Source of the DNA: Alphaproteobacteria bacterium
Lineage (GTDB): Bacteria > Pseudomonadota > Alphaproteobacteria > RS24
Direction of reading: 5' to 3'
Length of the DNA: 9,885 nucleotides
Assembly: GCA_029248825.1 (NCBI GenBank)
Contig: JAQWIP010000116.1
Span: forward strand, 1 to 9,885
Part shown: positions 1 to 6,710 of the stretch, piece by piece
Layout of the letters: every line of letters starts with the position of its first letter
Numbering within the stretch: the stretch's first letter is position 1
Position numbers and translations under genes: made by a program
Notes under the pieces: model-generated
The model's input: the letters and a program-made list of their open reading frames with translations, nothing else
What the model was told of the DNA's origin: nothing
Databases searched by the model: none

Positions 1-1196
1 TGGTCATAGGCGCGCTGCAAGAAGGTCGAGTAAATGGCGGCGAAAGGTTTATAGCCCTCGGTGGCCATGCCAGCCGCGAAAGTCACACCATGTTGCTCGG
101 CAATGCCGACATCAAATGTGCGCTCTGGAAACGCCGCGCCAAATTTATCCAGCCCCGTACCCGAAGGCATGGCGGCGGTAATGGCGACGATTTTTTCATC
201 ATCGGTGGCCGCCTCGATGAGGCTCTGGGCGAAGACGCCCGTATAGCTTGGCGCGCTGGGTTTGGATTTCACCTGCTCGCCAGTCACCACGTTGAATTTC
301 GACACGCCGTGATATTTATCTTCCGAGGCCTCGGCGGGCGCATAGCCATGCCCCTTTTTGGTGACGACATGAATGAGCACAGGGCCGTTTTTCATCTTCT
401 TGACGTTTTCCAAAACCGGAAGCAAATACTCCAGATTATGCCCGTCGATGGGCCCGACATAGTAAAAGCCCATTTCTTCAAACAGCGTGCCGCCCGTCAT
501 AAAGCCACGGGTATATTCCTCGAATTGGCGGGCGCGTTCTTGCACGGCGTCTGGCATATGTTTGACCAAATCTTTCAACATGCGGCGGAACGAGCGATAC
601 GTCGTGCCAGATAAAATACGCGCCAAATAAGCGCTCATCGCGCCCACAGGCGGCGCGATGGACATATCATTATCGTTGAGAATAACCACCATACGGCTAT
701 CCATGGCGCCCGCATTATTCATCGCCTCATAGGCCATGCCCGCGCTCATGGCGCCATCGCCAATCACGGCCACGACATGATTGTCTTTGCCTGCCAAATC
801 GCGCGCGGCCGCCATGCCAAGCCCGGCCGAAATGGAGGTGGAGCTATGGCCTGCACCAAAGGGGTCGTAAAGGCTTTCGCCGCGTTTGGTAAAACCCGAC
901 AAGCCCCCCTCTTGGCGAAGCGTGCGCATACGATCCCGCCGTTCGGTCAAAATTTTATGCGGATAGGCCTGATGGCCAACGTCCCAAATCAGTCGGTCGT
1001 CGGGCGTATCAAAGACATAATGCAAAGCCACGCTCAGCTCGACAACGCCAAGACCGGCGCCCAAATGGCCGCCCGTTTCCGAGACGGCGGAAATCATTTC
1101 CGTGCGCAATTCATCGGCCAATTGCGCCAAATCGCTTTTGGCTAATTGGCGCATATCGGCAGGTCGGTGAATACGGTCGAGCAATGGCGTGGTCAT
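1..1196 (-). CDS. dxs: 1-deoxy-D-xylulose-5-phosphate synthase, partial (C-terminus beyond window)
   Basis: Dxs condenses pyruvate and glyceraldehyde 3-phosphate, with thiamine diphosphate and Mg2+, into 1-deoxyxylulose 5-phosphate. This is the first step of the MEP isoprenoid pathway and also feeds thiamine and pyridoxal synthesis. About 398 residues are present; the family is usually about 620-640 long, so roughly the last third lies left of base 1. The frame is open from the ATG at 1196. Visible landmarks are GGHLGAGLGVVELSVALHYV (42-61), WDVGHQAYPHK (71-81), the TPP/Mg motif GDGAMSAGMAYEAMNNAG (146-163) and GIAEQHGVTFAAG (364-376), whose E367 matches the catalytic Glu of transketolase-like enzymes. 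The visible end, YSTFLQRAYD, is typical of the pyrimidine-binding domain. A good ribosome site, AGAAGGA (1206-1212), lies 9 bases before the ATG. It is the last gene seen of the hydrolase-xseB-ispA-dxs operon, 32 bases after ispA. Identity is very secure. Confidence 0.97.
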   Translation of the reverse strand, partial: MTTPLLDRIHRPADMRQLAKSDLAQLADELRTEMISAVSETGGHLGAGLGVVELSVALHYVFDTPDDRLIWDVGHQAYPHKILTERRDRMRTLRQEGGLSGFTKRGESLYDPFGAGHSSTSISAGLGMAAARDLAGKDNHVVAVIGDGAMSAGMAYEAMNNAGAMDSRMVVILNDNDMSIAPPVGAMSAYLARILSGTTYRSFRRMLKDLVKHMPDAVQERARQFEEYTRGFMTGGTLFEEMGFYYVGPIDGHNLEYLLPVLENVKKMKNGPVLIHVVTKKGHGYAPAEASEDKYHGVSKFNVVTGEQVKSKPSAPSYTGVFAQSLIEAATDDEKIVAITAAMPSGTGLDKFGAAFPERTFDVGIAEQHGVTFAAGMATEGYKPFAAIYSTFLQRAYD

Positions 1197-1228
1197 AAAC
1201 CAAATCCTTCTGAGTTCCCCGTGTTCTA

Positions 1229-2128
1229 TCAGTTCTTTCGGTGAATCACAAATTGCGCCGCTTGTCGCAGGGGCGTGGCCGCCGCGCCAAACTCGGACAG
1301 ATGCGCCTCGGCTTGCGCAGCCTTTTGTTCGCCCTCTTGGCGCGCGCCCTCCAGCCCCAAAAGCGAGACAAAAGTGGCTTTGTCATCTTCCCTATCTTTG
1401 CCCGCCGTCTTGCCCAAAACCTCGCTGGCACCCGTGACGTCCAACACATCATCGGCAATTTGAAACGCCAAACCTAAGTCTCGCGCATAGGCTTTTAGCG
1501 CCTCGGTTTGCGCCGCCTCGGCGCCGCCCAAAAGCGCGCCTGCCGCAACACTAAACTCAATCAGCGCGCCAGTTTTCATGCCCTGAAGGCGGCTCAGCTC
1601 GCCATAGTCTAGCGCGCTGCCCGAGGCGGAAATATCGAGCATTTGCCCGCCCACCATGGCCGCCTTGCCCGAGGCCTGCGCCAGACCCGCAACCAAAGAC
1701 AAACGCACCTCGCTATCTGTATGGGTGGCGGGGTCGGCCAGTATCTCAAAGGCCAAGGTCAGCAGCGCGTCGCCCGCTAAAATCGCCGTGGCTTCATCAT
1801 AGGCTTTGTGCAGGCTGGGGCGACCGCGACGCAAATCATCGTCATCCATGGCCGGCAAATCATCATGCGCCAGCGAATAGCAATGCACGCATTCCACCGC
1901 CGCCGCCACGCGCACGGCTTGCGATGGCGCCACATCAAATAATTGGCTGGTCGCCAGAACCAAAAACGGGCGAAAGCCTTTGCCGCCATCCAAAGCGGCA
2001 TAGCGCATGGCGTCGACAAGGCGCTTTTCGCCCCCTTCGGGCAGGCGCAAAATATCGTCTAAGTGAGCGCGAACCAAATCTGTGGCTTGCGCGCGAGCCG
2101 TCGGGAAATCGGCGCCAAGCTCGGCCAT
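1229..2128 (-). CDS. ispA: Farnesyl diphosphate synthase (short-chain polyprenyl synthase)
   Basis: This cytosolic enzyme condenses IPP with DMAPP and then GPP to make C15 farnesyl diphosphate, precursor of quinone side chains, undecaprenyl phosphate and hopanoids. The 299-residue length is normal for the family. The first Asp-rich motif is DDLPAMD (89-95) and the second is DDVLD (226-230). The residues that bind IPP in E. coli IspA are matched by K50, R53 and H82. Tyr84, five residues before the first Asp motif, together with the CVHCYSLAHDD context, is the usual bacterial FPP synthase arrangement, so C15 is the likeliest product; a GGPP product cannot be excluded by eye. KTGALI (185-190) is also conserved. 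An oddity is GGKGFRP (48-54) where most relatives have GGKRxRP. The start ATG at 2128 lies 3 bases after the xseB stop, indicating translational coupling. It is followed by dxs, a classic alphaproteobacterial arrangement. Confidence 0.95.
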   Translation of the reverse strand: MAELGADFPTARAQATDLVRAHLDDILRLPEGGEKRLVDAMRYAALDGGKGFRPFLVLATSQLFDVAPSQAVRVAAAVECVHCYSLAHDDLPAMDDDDLRRGRPSLHKAYDEATAILAGDALLTLAFEILADPATHTDSEVRLSLVAGLAQASGKAAMVGGQMLDISASGSALDYGELSRLQGMKTGALIEFSVAAGALLGGAEAAQTEALKAYARDLGLAFQIADDVLDVTGASEVLGKTAGKDREDDKATFVSLLGLEGARQEGEQKAAQAEAHLSEFGAAATPLRQAAQFVIHRKN

Positions 2129-2131
2129 CGT

Positions 2132-2377
2132 CTAGTCAGCATCCAATGGGCTGGTGACGCCGCCAGTGATTTTTTCAATACGGGCTTGGGCGCCTTTCAA
2201 TTTATCTTCGCAATAGGCGCGCAATTGTGCACCGCGTTGGTAAATCTCAATCGATTCTTCTAAGGCCACATCGCCGGTTTCCAAGCGGTCGACGATGCTC
2301 TCCAATTCGGCCAAAGCCTGCTCGAAGCTGAGCGCCAGAATATCTTCTGCGATGTCTAATTTCGTCTCTTGCGACAT
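2132..2377 (-). CDS. xseB: Exodeoxyribonuclease VII small subunit
   Basis: XseB is the small subunit of exonuclease VII, which degrades single-stranded DNA to oligonucleotides in the cytoplasm. Several copies bind the large subunit XseA, which is not in this window. The protein is 81 residues, the normal size, and carries the family core LSFEQALAELESIVDRLE (16-33) followed by a conserved LEESIEIYQRG segment; both are predicted helices of the small helical-hairpin fold. A ribosome site of the AGAGGG type lies just before the ATG at 2377. It sits 21 bases after the upstream hydrolase stop and 3 bases before ispA. The link to isoprenoid genes is a conserved gene order in proteobacteria and does not imply a shared biochemical role. 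The high Glu/Leu/Ala content and the context make the call secure. Confidence 0.95.
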   Translation of the reverse strand: MSQETKLDIAEDILALSFEQALAELESIVDRLETGDVALEESIEIYQRGAQLRAYCEDKLKGAQARIEKITGGVTSPLDAD

Positions 2378-2398
2378 GCCAACCCTCTTTTCTCTTGC

Positions 2399-3484
2399 TT
2401 AAGCAGCGCTCTGTTGAAAATAACATACGCCGTTTTCGTCAAAATTCATCTCTAATTTGCCCCGATGCACCAAACACATTAAATGCGACAAGCTCTCGCC
2501 CGAGGCCATGAAAAACACCTCGCGGCCAATGCGGCGCTTGAACAGAACCGAGAAAACTTTGCCATCAATGGCACGGCGCGGCTCGGCGCAAACGTCTAAC
2601 AAGCGCACCAATGATTTTTCATGCCCGTCGATAAGCGCCTGCAAGCGCGCATGAAGCCCGTAAAACGGCTCATTATGTGCCGGCAAAACCAAAACATCAT
2701 CGGGCAGAACCGACTTTAAGCGGTGGCAGCTATCAATCCAATCTTGCAACGGATTGCCCATCGGCTCGGTGGGAAAAAGCGAGACATTCGACGAAATACG
2801 CGGAATGACTTGGTCGCCGGAGATGAGAACTTTCATCTCTGGCGAATACAAACACGCATGTTCGGGCGCATGGCCAGAGCCGATTTCAATATGCCAATCG
2901 CGGCCATCAATCTTGAGCGTATCGCCCTGCTGGATGCGCCGAAAGGCTTGCGGTAACGGGTGAATATGCGAGCCGAAACTGCCAAAGCGTTCGCGATATC
3001 GCCCCAAGGCTTCGTCGTCAAAACCGGCGGCGCGATAAAACCGCATGCCTTCTTCGGGCGCGGTTTTTCCGGTATCGGCGGCCATGGTGCGGCACATTAG
3101 ATAATCGGTTCTTGTCATATAAAATTCGGCGTCAAAGCGCTCGACCAGCCAGCCCGCAAGCCCCACATGGTCGGGGTGCAAATGTGTGACGATGACTTTT
3201 TTCAACGGTTTGCCGCCCATGAAGCCCGCAAAAAGCGTCTCATAATGGGCGCGCGAGCCTTGCGTATCGACGCAAGTATCGACAATCGTCCAGCCATCGC
3301 CATCGCGCAGCAGCCAGAGGTTAATATGGTCGAGCGAATAGGGCAGCGTCATGCGAACCCAGAAAATGCCATCGGCCACTTCTATCGGCTCGCCCTCTTG
3401 GGGAATCTCTTCAAATGGGTAGCGCAGACCATGCGCTTGCCCCGCCCCGGTTTTTCTATCGCTCACAACAATCCTATCTGCCAA
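2399..3484 (-). CDS. MBL-fold metallo-hydrolase with C-terminal helical/winged domain, substrate unknown
   Basis: This 361-residue protein belongs to the metallo-beta-lactamase superfamily. The dinuclear metal site is complete: HLHPDH (H101, H103, D105, H106), H205 in GSGHAPEH, D224 in ISGDQ and H270 in LPAH. These are the glyoxalase II-like ligands, so a hydrolase acting on an ester, thioester or phosphoester is likely; the substrate cannot be named. Residues about 275-345, including FKRRIG and a GESLSHLMCLVHRGKLE segment, look like the extra C-terminal domain seen in larger MBL hydrolases related to LACTB2. There is no signal peptide, so it is probably cytosolic. The chosen start is TTG at 3484 because GGAAG (3494-3498) lies 9 bases upstream; a GTG at codon 7 is an alternative. 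It is the first gene of the xseB-ispA-dxs operon. Family certain, function open. Confidence 0.88.
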   Translation of the reverse strand: MADRIVVSDRKTGAGQAHGLRYPFEEIPQEGEPIEVADGIFWVRMTLPYSLDHINLWLLRDGDGWTIVDTCVDTQGSRAHYETLFAGFMGGKPLKKVIVTHLHPDHVGLAGWLVERFDAEFYMTRTDYLMCRTMAADTGKTAPEEGMRFYRAAGFDDEALGRYRERFGSFGSHIHPLPQAFRRIQQGDTLKIDGRDWHIEIGSGHAPEHACLYSPEMKVLISGDQVIPRISSNVSLFPTEPMGNPLQDWIDSCHRLKSVLPDDVLVLPAHNEPFYGLHARLQALIDGHEKSLVRLLDVCAEPRRAIDGKVFSVLFKRRIGREVFFMASGESLSHLMCLVHRGKLEMNFDENGVCYFQQSAA

Positions 3485-3493
3485 GAAAAGTGG

Positions 3494-3498
3494 CTTCC
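3494..3498 (-). promoter_or_regulatory. Ribosome binding site supporting a TTG start of the MBL hydrolase
   Basis: On the minus strand this reads GGAAG and lies 9 bases before the TTG at 3484. No ATG in this frame is found close by upstream, and the first in-frame ATG downstream is at codon 45, inside the conserved fold. The site therefore decides for a TTG start. Confidence 0.55.
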
Positions 3499-3505
3499 AA
3501 TCGAC

Positions 3506-3534
3506 TTGGCACTCATCTATCTAATGGCTACCAC
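3506..3534 (+). promoter_or_regulatory. Possible weak sigma-70 promoter for the sua5 gene
   Basis: In the 104-base divergent spacer a TTGGCA (3506-3511) is followed after 17 bases by TACCAC (3529-3534). The -35 match is good (5 of 6) but the -10 match is poor (3 of 6). No comparable candidate stood out on the minus strand for the hydrolase operon, although a promoter for it must lie in or near this spacer. Low confidence. Confidence 0.22.
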
Positions 3535-3588
3535 CTTATTGTGATTGTGTGCGAAGCGCAATTAGCCCAATTCGGGAGCCGAAAGAGA

Positions 3589-4545
3589 ATGAGCCAGCTG
3601 ATAGATGCCGACGCCAAAGGCCTTGCAACTTGCGCCGACCATTTGCGCCAAGGCGAAGCTGTGGCCATGCCCACCGAGACGGTTTACGGGCTGGCCGCCG
3701 ATGCCACCCAAGGCGATGCGATTGCGAAAATCTACGCCCTGAAAAACCGCCCGCAATTCAACCCGCTCATCTGCCATGTGCCAGACCTAGAAAATGCGCG
3801 CCAATTGGGCGTCTTTAATGCGGCGGCGGAAAAACTGGCGGCGCAATTTTGGCCCGGCCCTCTGACCTTGGTTTTGCCGCGTACGCCCGATTGTCCGGTT
3901 CATCCGCTGGCCTCGGCGGGGCTGGACACGCTGGCCATTCGCGTTCCCGCACACCGCGTGGCGCAAGATTTATTGCGCGCGTTTGGCCGTCCCGTGGTGG
4001 CGCCGAGCGCCAATCCTTCGGGTCGGTTGAGCCCCAGCCAAGCTGGCCATGTCGCGGCCATGCTGCCAGATATTCCGGTTTTGGATGGCGGCGCTTGTGC
4101 CATTGGCCTCGAATCGAGCATCGTCGGTTGCCTCGACACCGCGTCGCTATGGCTGCGTGCCGGCGGGCTGTCGCGCGAGGCGATTGAGGCCTGTTTGGGC
4201 GAGACATTAGACGAAGTGCCAGAAACACACGACGGCGAAGCCAAACTCGCGCCGGGTCGATTGGCGCGCCATTATGCGCCCAAAGCGGCTCTGCGATTAA
4301 ACGCCGAAACTGCCCAAGCGGATGAATTGCTCATCGGTTTCGGCGCCAAGGCGCCTGCCATATGCGCGGCGAATTTAAGCGCCAAGGGCGATATGGCCGA
4401 GGCGGCGGCGCAGTTGTTTTCGACCTTGCACGCCCTCGATGCGCTGGCCGAAACGCAAGGCAAACGGCTGGCCATTATGGCCATCCCCGAAGACGGATTG
4501 GGCGAAGCCATCAACGACCGCTTGCGCCGCGCCGCCCAAAGCTAG
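3589..4545 (+). CDS. sua5: L-threonylcarbamoyladenylate synthase (Sua5/YrdC/YwlC family)
   Basis: This cytosolic enzyme makes threonylcarbamoyl-AMP from threonine, bicarbonate and ATP. The TsaB/TsaD/TsaE machinery then transfers the group to A37 of ANN-decoding tRNAs as t6A. The 318-residue protein is the long Sua5 type, not the roughly 190-residue TsaC type. The YrdC domain covers about 10-200, with PTETVYGLAAD (28-38), KNRPQFNPL (52-60), APSANPSG (138-145) and the ESSIV motif (175-179). A conserved linker APGRLARHYAPK (221-232) leads to the C-terminal Sua5 domain (about 240-315). The frame is open upstream to 3415, but the start ATG at 3589 is preferred: GGGAG (3574-3578) lies 10 bases before it, homology begins just after it, and the upstream part overlaps the divergent hydrolase gene and looks unconserved. 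It converges with the VOC gene with 9 bases between stops. Product secure. Confidence 0.94.
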   Translation: MSQLIDADAKGLATCADHLRQGEAVAMPTETVYGLAADATQGDAIAKIYALKNRPQFNPLICHVPDLENARQLGVFNAAAEKLAAQFWPGPLTLVLPRTPDCPVHPLASAGLDTLAIRVPAHRVAQDLLRAFGRPVVAPSANPSGRLSPSQAGHVAAMLPDIPVLDGGACAIGLESSIVGCLDTASLWLRAGGLSREAIEACLGETLDEVPETHDGEAKLAPGRLARHYAPKAALRLNAETAQADELLIGFGAKAPAICAANLSAKGDMAEAAAQLFSTLHALDALAETQGKRLAIMAIPEDGLGEAINDRLRRAAQS

Positions 4546-4554
4546 CCTGTCCGC

Positions 4555-5394
4555 CTATTTTTCGTGTTCGATAATCAGTGTGGCGACGCCGCCCGCATGT
4601 GATTTCACCGTGCAAACGCGGGTGCCGGGTTTTCTGCCTTCGCGCACATCGGAGACGTCAATGCCCGCTTCGCGCATGCGGTTTTGTGTGGCGTCAATGT
4701 CTTGGCTTTTTAGCGCCAACCCCCAAAGGCTGTCGGTATCGCCTGTCTTCTCGGAGGCCACCACTTCGAGGCTCATGGAATTAGTGCGGAAAAACAACAT
4801 ATCGCCACCCCAATCCGGTTTCGATTGCTCCAGCGCCAAACGGATGCCGAGCTGGTCGCCGTAGAATTTTTTCGCCGCCGCGCCGCTTTGCGTTTGCACC
4901 ACCACATGGTCGACCGCATGAATGGCGCCCTCGCCTTCCACCTCGGCCATCGGCAGAGCCGAGAGATCATCGTGCTGAATGCAGAACGAAAAAATGCCGC
5001 GTGCCGCCGAGGCATCCCAATGCATCGAGCGCCAAGTGCGGGTCGCGCCGCTTTTTGTGTCGACGCCATGCCCGTCCGCCGGATCGGCGACTTCGAGGCC
5101 TTGGGCGCGCGCGGTTTCTAAAAACGCATCCGCATCTTGCGTGCCGAAAACCAAGGCGCATAGATTGGAGCCAGAGCTTGCCAGCACATGGCGCACCATA
5201 TCGCCCGCCCAGCCCTCGCCATCGGCCGCCAATAATTCGATATAGGTGTTGTCGACGCGAAACAGCGTGTTGGCACTGCCATAGTCAGGATGCGTGCCGC
5301 GCCAGCTTGGGGCGCGTCCCAACATGAGGGCATAGTCTTGCGTGGTTTTTTTCAAATCTTCCACGGCAATAATAATATGGTCTACAACGCTCAT
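4555..5394 (-). CDS. VOC-family (glyoxalase-like) protein, two modules
   Basis: The 279-residue protein contains two vicinal-oxygen-chelate modules. Module one starts at VDHIIIAVEDL (4-14) and module two at VDHVVVQTQ (161-169). Each has the expected pair of putative metal ligands: H6 and E53 (YIELL) in the first, H163 and E210 (SLEVV) in the second. The N-terminal half resembles the Glyoxalase_3-like family (PF13468), and the C-terminal part RKPGTRVCTVKSHAGGVATLIIEH closes the second module. VOC proteins include glyoxalase I, extradiol dioxygenases and fosfomycin-resistance enzymes; which activity applies here cannot be told. There is no signal peptide. A longer upstream frame exists to 5469, but the ATG at 5394 is preferred because AGGAGA (5402-5407) lies 7 bases before it and the fold starts immediately after. 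That ribosome site overlaps the stop codon of the SRAP gene, so translation is probably coupled. Confidence 0.87.
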   Translation of the reverse strand: MSVVDHIIIAVEDLKKTTQDYALMLGRAPSWRGTHPDYGSANTLFRVDNTYIELLAADGEGWAGDMVRHVLASSGSNLCALVFGTQDADAFLETARAQGLEVADPADGHGVDTKSGATRTWRSMHWDASAARGIFSFCIQHDDLSALPMAEVEGEGAIHAVDHVVVQTQSGAAAKKFYGDQLGIRLALEQSKPDWGGDMLFFRTNSMSLEVVASEKTGDTDSLWGLALKSQDIDATQNRMREAGIDVSDVREGRKPGTRVCTVKSHAGGVATLIIEHEK

Positions 5395-5401
5395 CTTTAA
5401 G

Positions 5402-5407
5402 TCTCCT
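5402..5407 (-). promoter_or_regulatory. Ribosome binding site of the VOC gene, overlapping the SRAP stop codon
   Basis: The minus strand reads TAGGAGA across 5408-5402: the SRAP stop TAG (5408-5406) runs directly into the Shine-Dalgarno AGGAGA, 7 bases before the VOC ATG at 5394. This fixes the VOC start at 5394 and suggests that ribosomes finishing SRAP help start VOC translation. Confidence 0.75.
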
Positions 5408-6119
5408 AAAATAAATCCATTTGATCGGCCGCAAAATCCTCGGGCGGGGTCACGCGATGCTCGTCCCAAAGGCGCACATCATCTTCGCTGACTTTATTCA
5501 CCCGCTTGGAAATCGGGCTGGCGGTGAACTCAGCCTGCACCGCATCGCCCAGCAGAGGCAAGAGGCTATGGGCTTGGGTTTCGGGCGTCGACAACCATGC
5601 TTGCGCCTCGCTCGGCGCAATCAGCGCGGGCATGCGGTGATGCACGGCGGATAAAACATCATTGGCCGCCGTGGTGATAATCGCGCAGCTTTCTATTTCA
5701 CTGCCATCGGCGCCTTCCCAAATTTCCCAAATGCCAGCCATGAAAAACACCGCCTCGTCTTTTCTATGAATGCGATAGGGCTGGCCAATTTTGCGATCCC
5801 ACTCATAGGTCGCATCGGCGGGGATAAGACAGCGGCGGCGGCGGAAAGCATTCTTAAAACTTGGTTTTTGAGTAATGGTTTCGGCGCGCGCATTGATTTG
5901 CGGGCGGGCTGATTTATCGCCCACTTGTTCGGCACTCAACCAAGGCGCGACCAGCCCCCAGCTGAGCAGCGCCATTTCGTTTCCAGGCGTTGCGCGAATA
6001 ATCGAGACGGGTTGCGTCGGCGCGATATTATAGCGCGCGGGGAAATTGATCCGATTGGAAAAATCGACCATTTGGCGCATCGCTTCGGGCGGCGTCGCGA
6101 GGGCGAAACGGCCACACAT
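5406..6119 (-). CDS. SOS response-associated peptidase family protein (SRAP; YedK/HMCES-like)
   Basis: SRAP proteins such as E. coli YedK and human HMCES bind abasic sites in single-stranded DNA and form a stable thiazolidine crosslink through Cys2, protecting the lesion. This 237-residue protein begins MCGRFAL, and Cys2 is the nucleophile once Met is removed. The other family residues are present: N31 in RYNIAPTQ (29-36), E106 in ADATYEW (101-107) and HHRMP (160-164). INARAET (75-81) and the WGLVAPW segment (54-60) are also typical. The family more often has ADGFYEW or similar, so the Ala-Thr here is a small deviation. An open frame extends upstream to 6533, but the start must be the ATG at 6119 because Cys2 has to be exposed and the upstream part is the DUF192 gene read in another frame. 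The ATG shares one base with the DUF192 stop (TAATG). Confidence 0.94.
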   Translation of the reverse strand: MCGRFALATPPEAMRQMVDFSNRINFPARYNIAPTQPVSIIRATPGNEMALLSWGLVAPWLSAEQVGDKSARPQINARAETITQKPSFKNAFRRRRCLIPADATYEWDRKIGQPYRIHRKDEAVFFMAGIWEIWEGADGSEIESCAIITTAANDVLSAVHHRMPALIAPSEAQAWLSTPETQAHSLLPLLGDAVQAEFTASPISKRVNKVSEDDVRLWDEHRVTPPEDFAADQMDLF

Positions 6120-6595
6120 TAAAAGCGCACTCCGTTCATCGTCACCAAATCGCCAATGCCAATCTGAAGCGCTTTGGCTTCGCCTGCATTTAGCTCCAAC
6201 ACGGCACTGACTTTGCCGAAGGAGGCGCTGGAGACATCCGATTTGATATCGCGGCGCGTGACCACTTGCTCGATGCGCCCGCCGGGCAAAATGAAAATCA
6301 TATCCAGTGGAATCAGCGTATTGCGCATCCAAAACCGCGCGCGCCTTGGCGGCTGCATGGGAAACAACATGCCCGTGCGCGCCGCCATATCCGACACATG
6401 CATCAGGCCTTGCGCCTGCTCGGCAGGGGTTTTGGCCACAGTGACGCGAAACATATGGGTTGTGCCGTCCAGCGTTTCGATTTGCAAAGCCGGAGCGGCT
6501 TGCGCAGCCGACAGCCCCATCGGGGAGAGCCATAAATGGCCAGCCAAAACCAGCGCAAAAGCTAAAGCCTGCGCAAAAATGAGACGGTGAATCAT
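6119..6595 (-). CDS. DUF192 family exported protein
   Basis: This 158-residue protein belongs to the DUF192 family (PF02643), whose function is not established. An N-terminal signal peptide is clear: short charged start MIHR, a hydrophobic stretch at about 5-28, and a small-residue region SAAQAAPA with a likely signal peptidase I site near residue 33. The mature part is therefore expected in the periplasm. Family marks are EQAQGLMHVSDM (59-70), GMLF (75-78), FWMRNTLIPLDMIFI (88-102) and VLELNAGEA (131-139). The ATG at 6595 is needed to include the signal peptide; its ribosome site is weak (AGAG only 3 bases before the start). The stop TAA overlaps the SRAP ATG by one base, so this gene probably leads a DUF192-SRAP-VOC operon. 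The divergent spacer upstream should carry its promoter, but I could not identify one with confidence. Confidence 0.92.
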   Translation of the reverse strand: MIHRLIFAQALAFALVLAGHLWLSPMGLSAAQAAPALQIETLDGTTHMFRVTVAKTPAEQAQGLMHVSDMAARTGMLFPMQPPRRARFWMRNTLIPLDMIFILPGGRIEQVVTRRDIKSDVSSASFGKVSAVLELNAGEAKALQIGIGDLVTMNGVRF

Positions 6596-6607
6596 GGCTC
6601 TAACTTG

Positions 6608-6633
6608 CCATTGATACGGTCTTCACTCAATGG
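6608..6633. repeat. Inverted repeat (7-bp arms) in the DUF192/SDR divergent spacer
   Basis: CCATTGA (6608-6614) and TCAATGG (6627-6633) are perfect inverted copies separated by 12 bases. The dyad starts 12 bases upstream of the DUF192 ATG and lies about 50 bases upstream of the predicted SDR transcription start. It could be an operator for a dimeric regulator or a hairpin in the DUF192 leader, or it could be chance. Confidence 0.4.
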
Positions 6634-6647
6634 GCAGTTTATACCTC

Positions 6648-6675
6648 TTGGCAACGCGGGTGGAGCTTCTATACT
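6648..6675 (+). promoter_or_regulatory. Sigma-70-like promoter for the SDR gene
   Basis: TTGGCA (6648-6653) is separated by 16 bases from TATACT (6670-6675). Each hexamer matches the consensus at 5 of 6 positions. The predicted start near 6682 gives a leader of about 29 bases containing the ribosome site AGGGAG (6698-6703). Strength and position fit the SDR gene well. Confidence 0.6.
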
Positions 6676-6710
6676 GGCCTGCAAATCGACAGCCATTAGG
6701 GAGACGAAAC

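Noticed and set aside
90..614. A 174-codon plus-strand open frame opposite dxs
   Set aside because: It is antisense to a clearly conserved dxs reading frame, has no recognisable family motif and no ribosome site, and long antisense frames are expected in GC-biased coding DNA.
777..1145. A 122-codon plus-strand open frame opposite dxs
   Set aside because: It is also a shadow of the conserved dxs N-terminal domain, and its protein has the Arg/Ala/Gly-rich look of antisense translation.
3415..3588. A 58-residue N-terminal extension of the sua5 frame
   Set aside because: It overlaps the start of the divergent MBL gene, precedes the good ribosome site at 3574-3578, and carries no family similarity; the YrdC domain starts after 3589.
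5395..5469. A 25-residue N-terminal extension of the VOC frame
   Set aside because: It overlaps the SRAP C-terminus and contains the strong VOC ribosome site; the VOC fold begins right after the ATG at 5394.
6120..6533. A long N-terminal extension of the SRAP frame
   Set aside because: This stretch encodes DUF192 in another frame, and SRAP function requires Cys at position 2, which is only met by the ATG at 6119.
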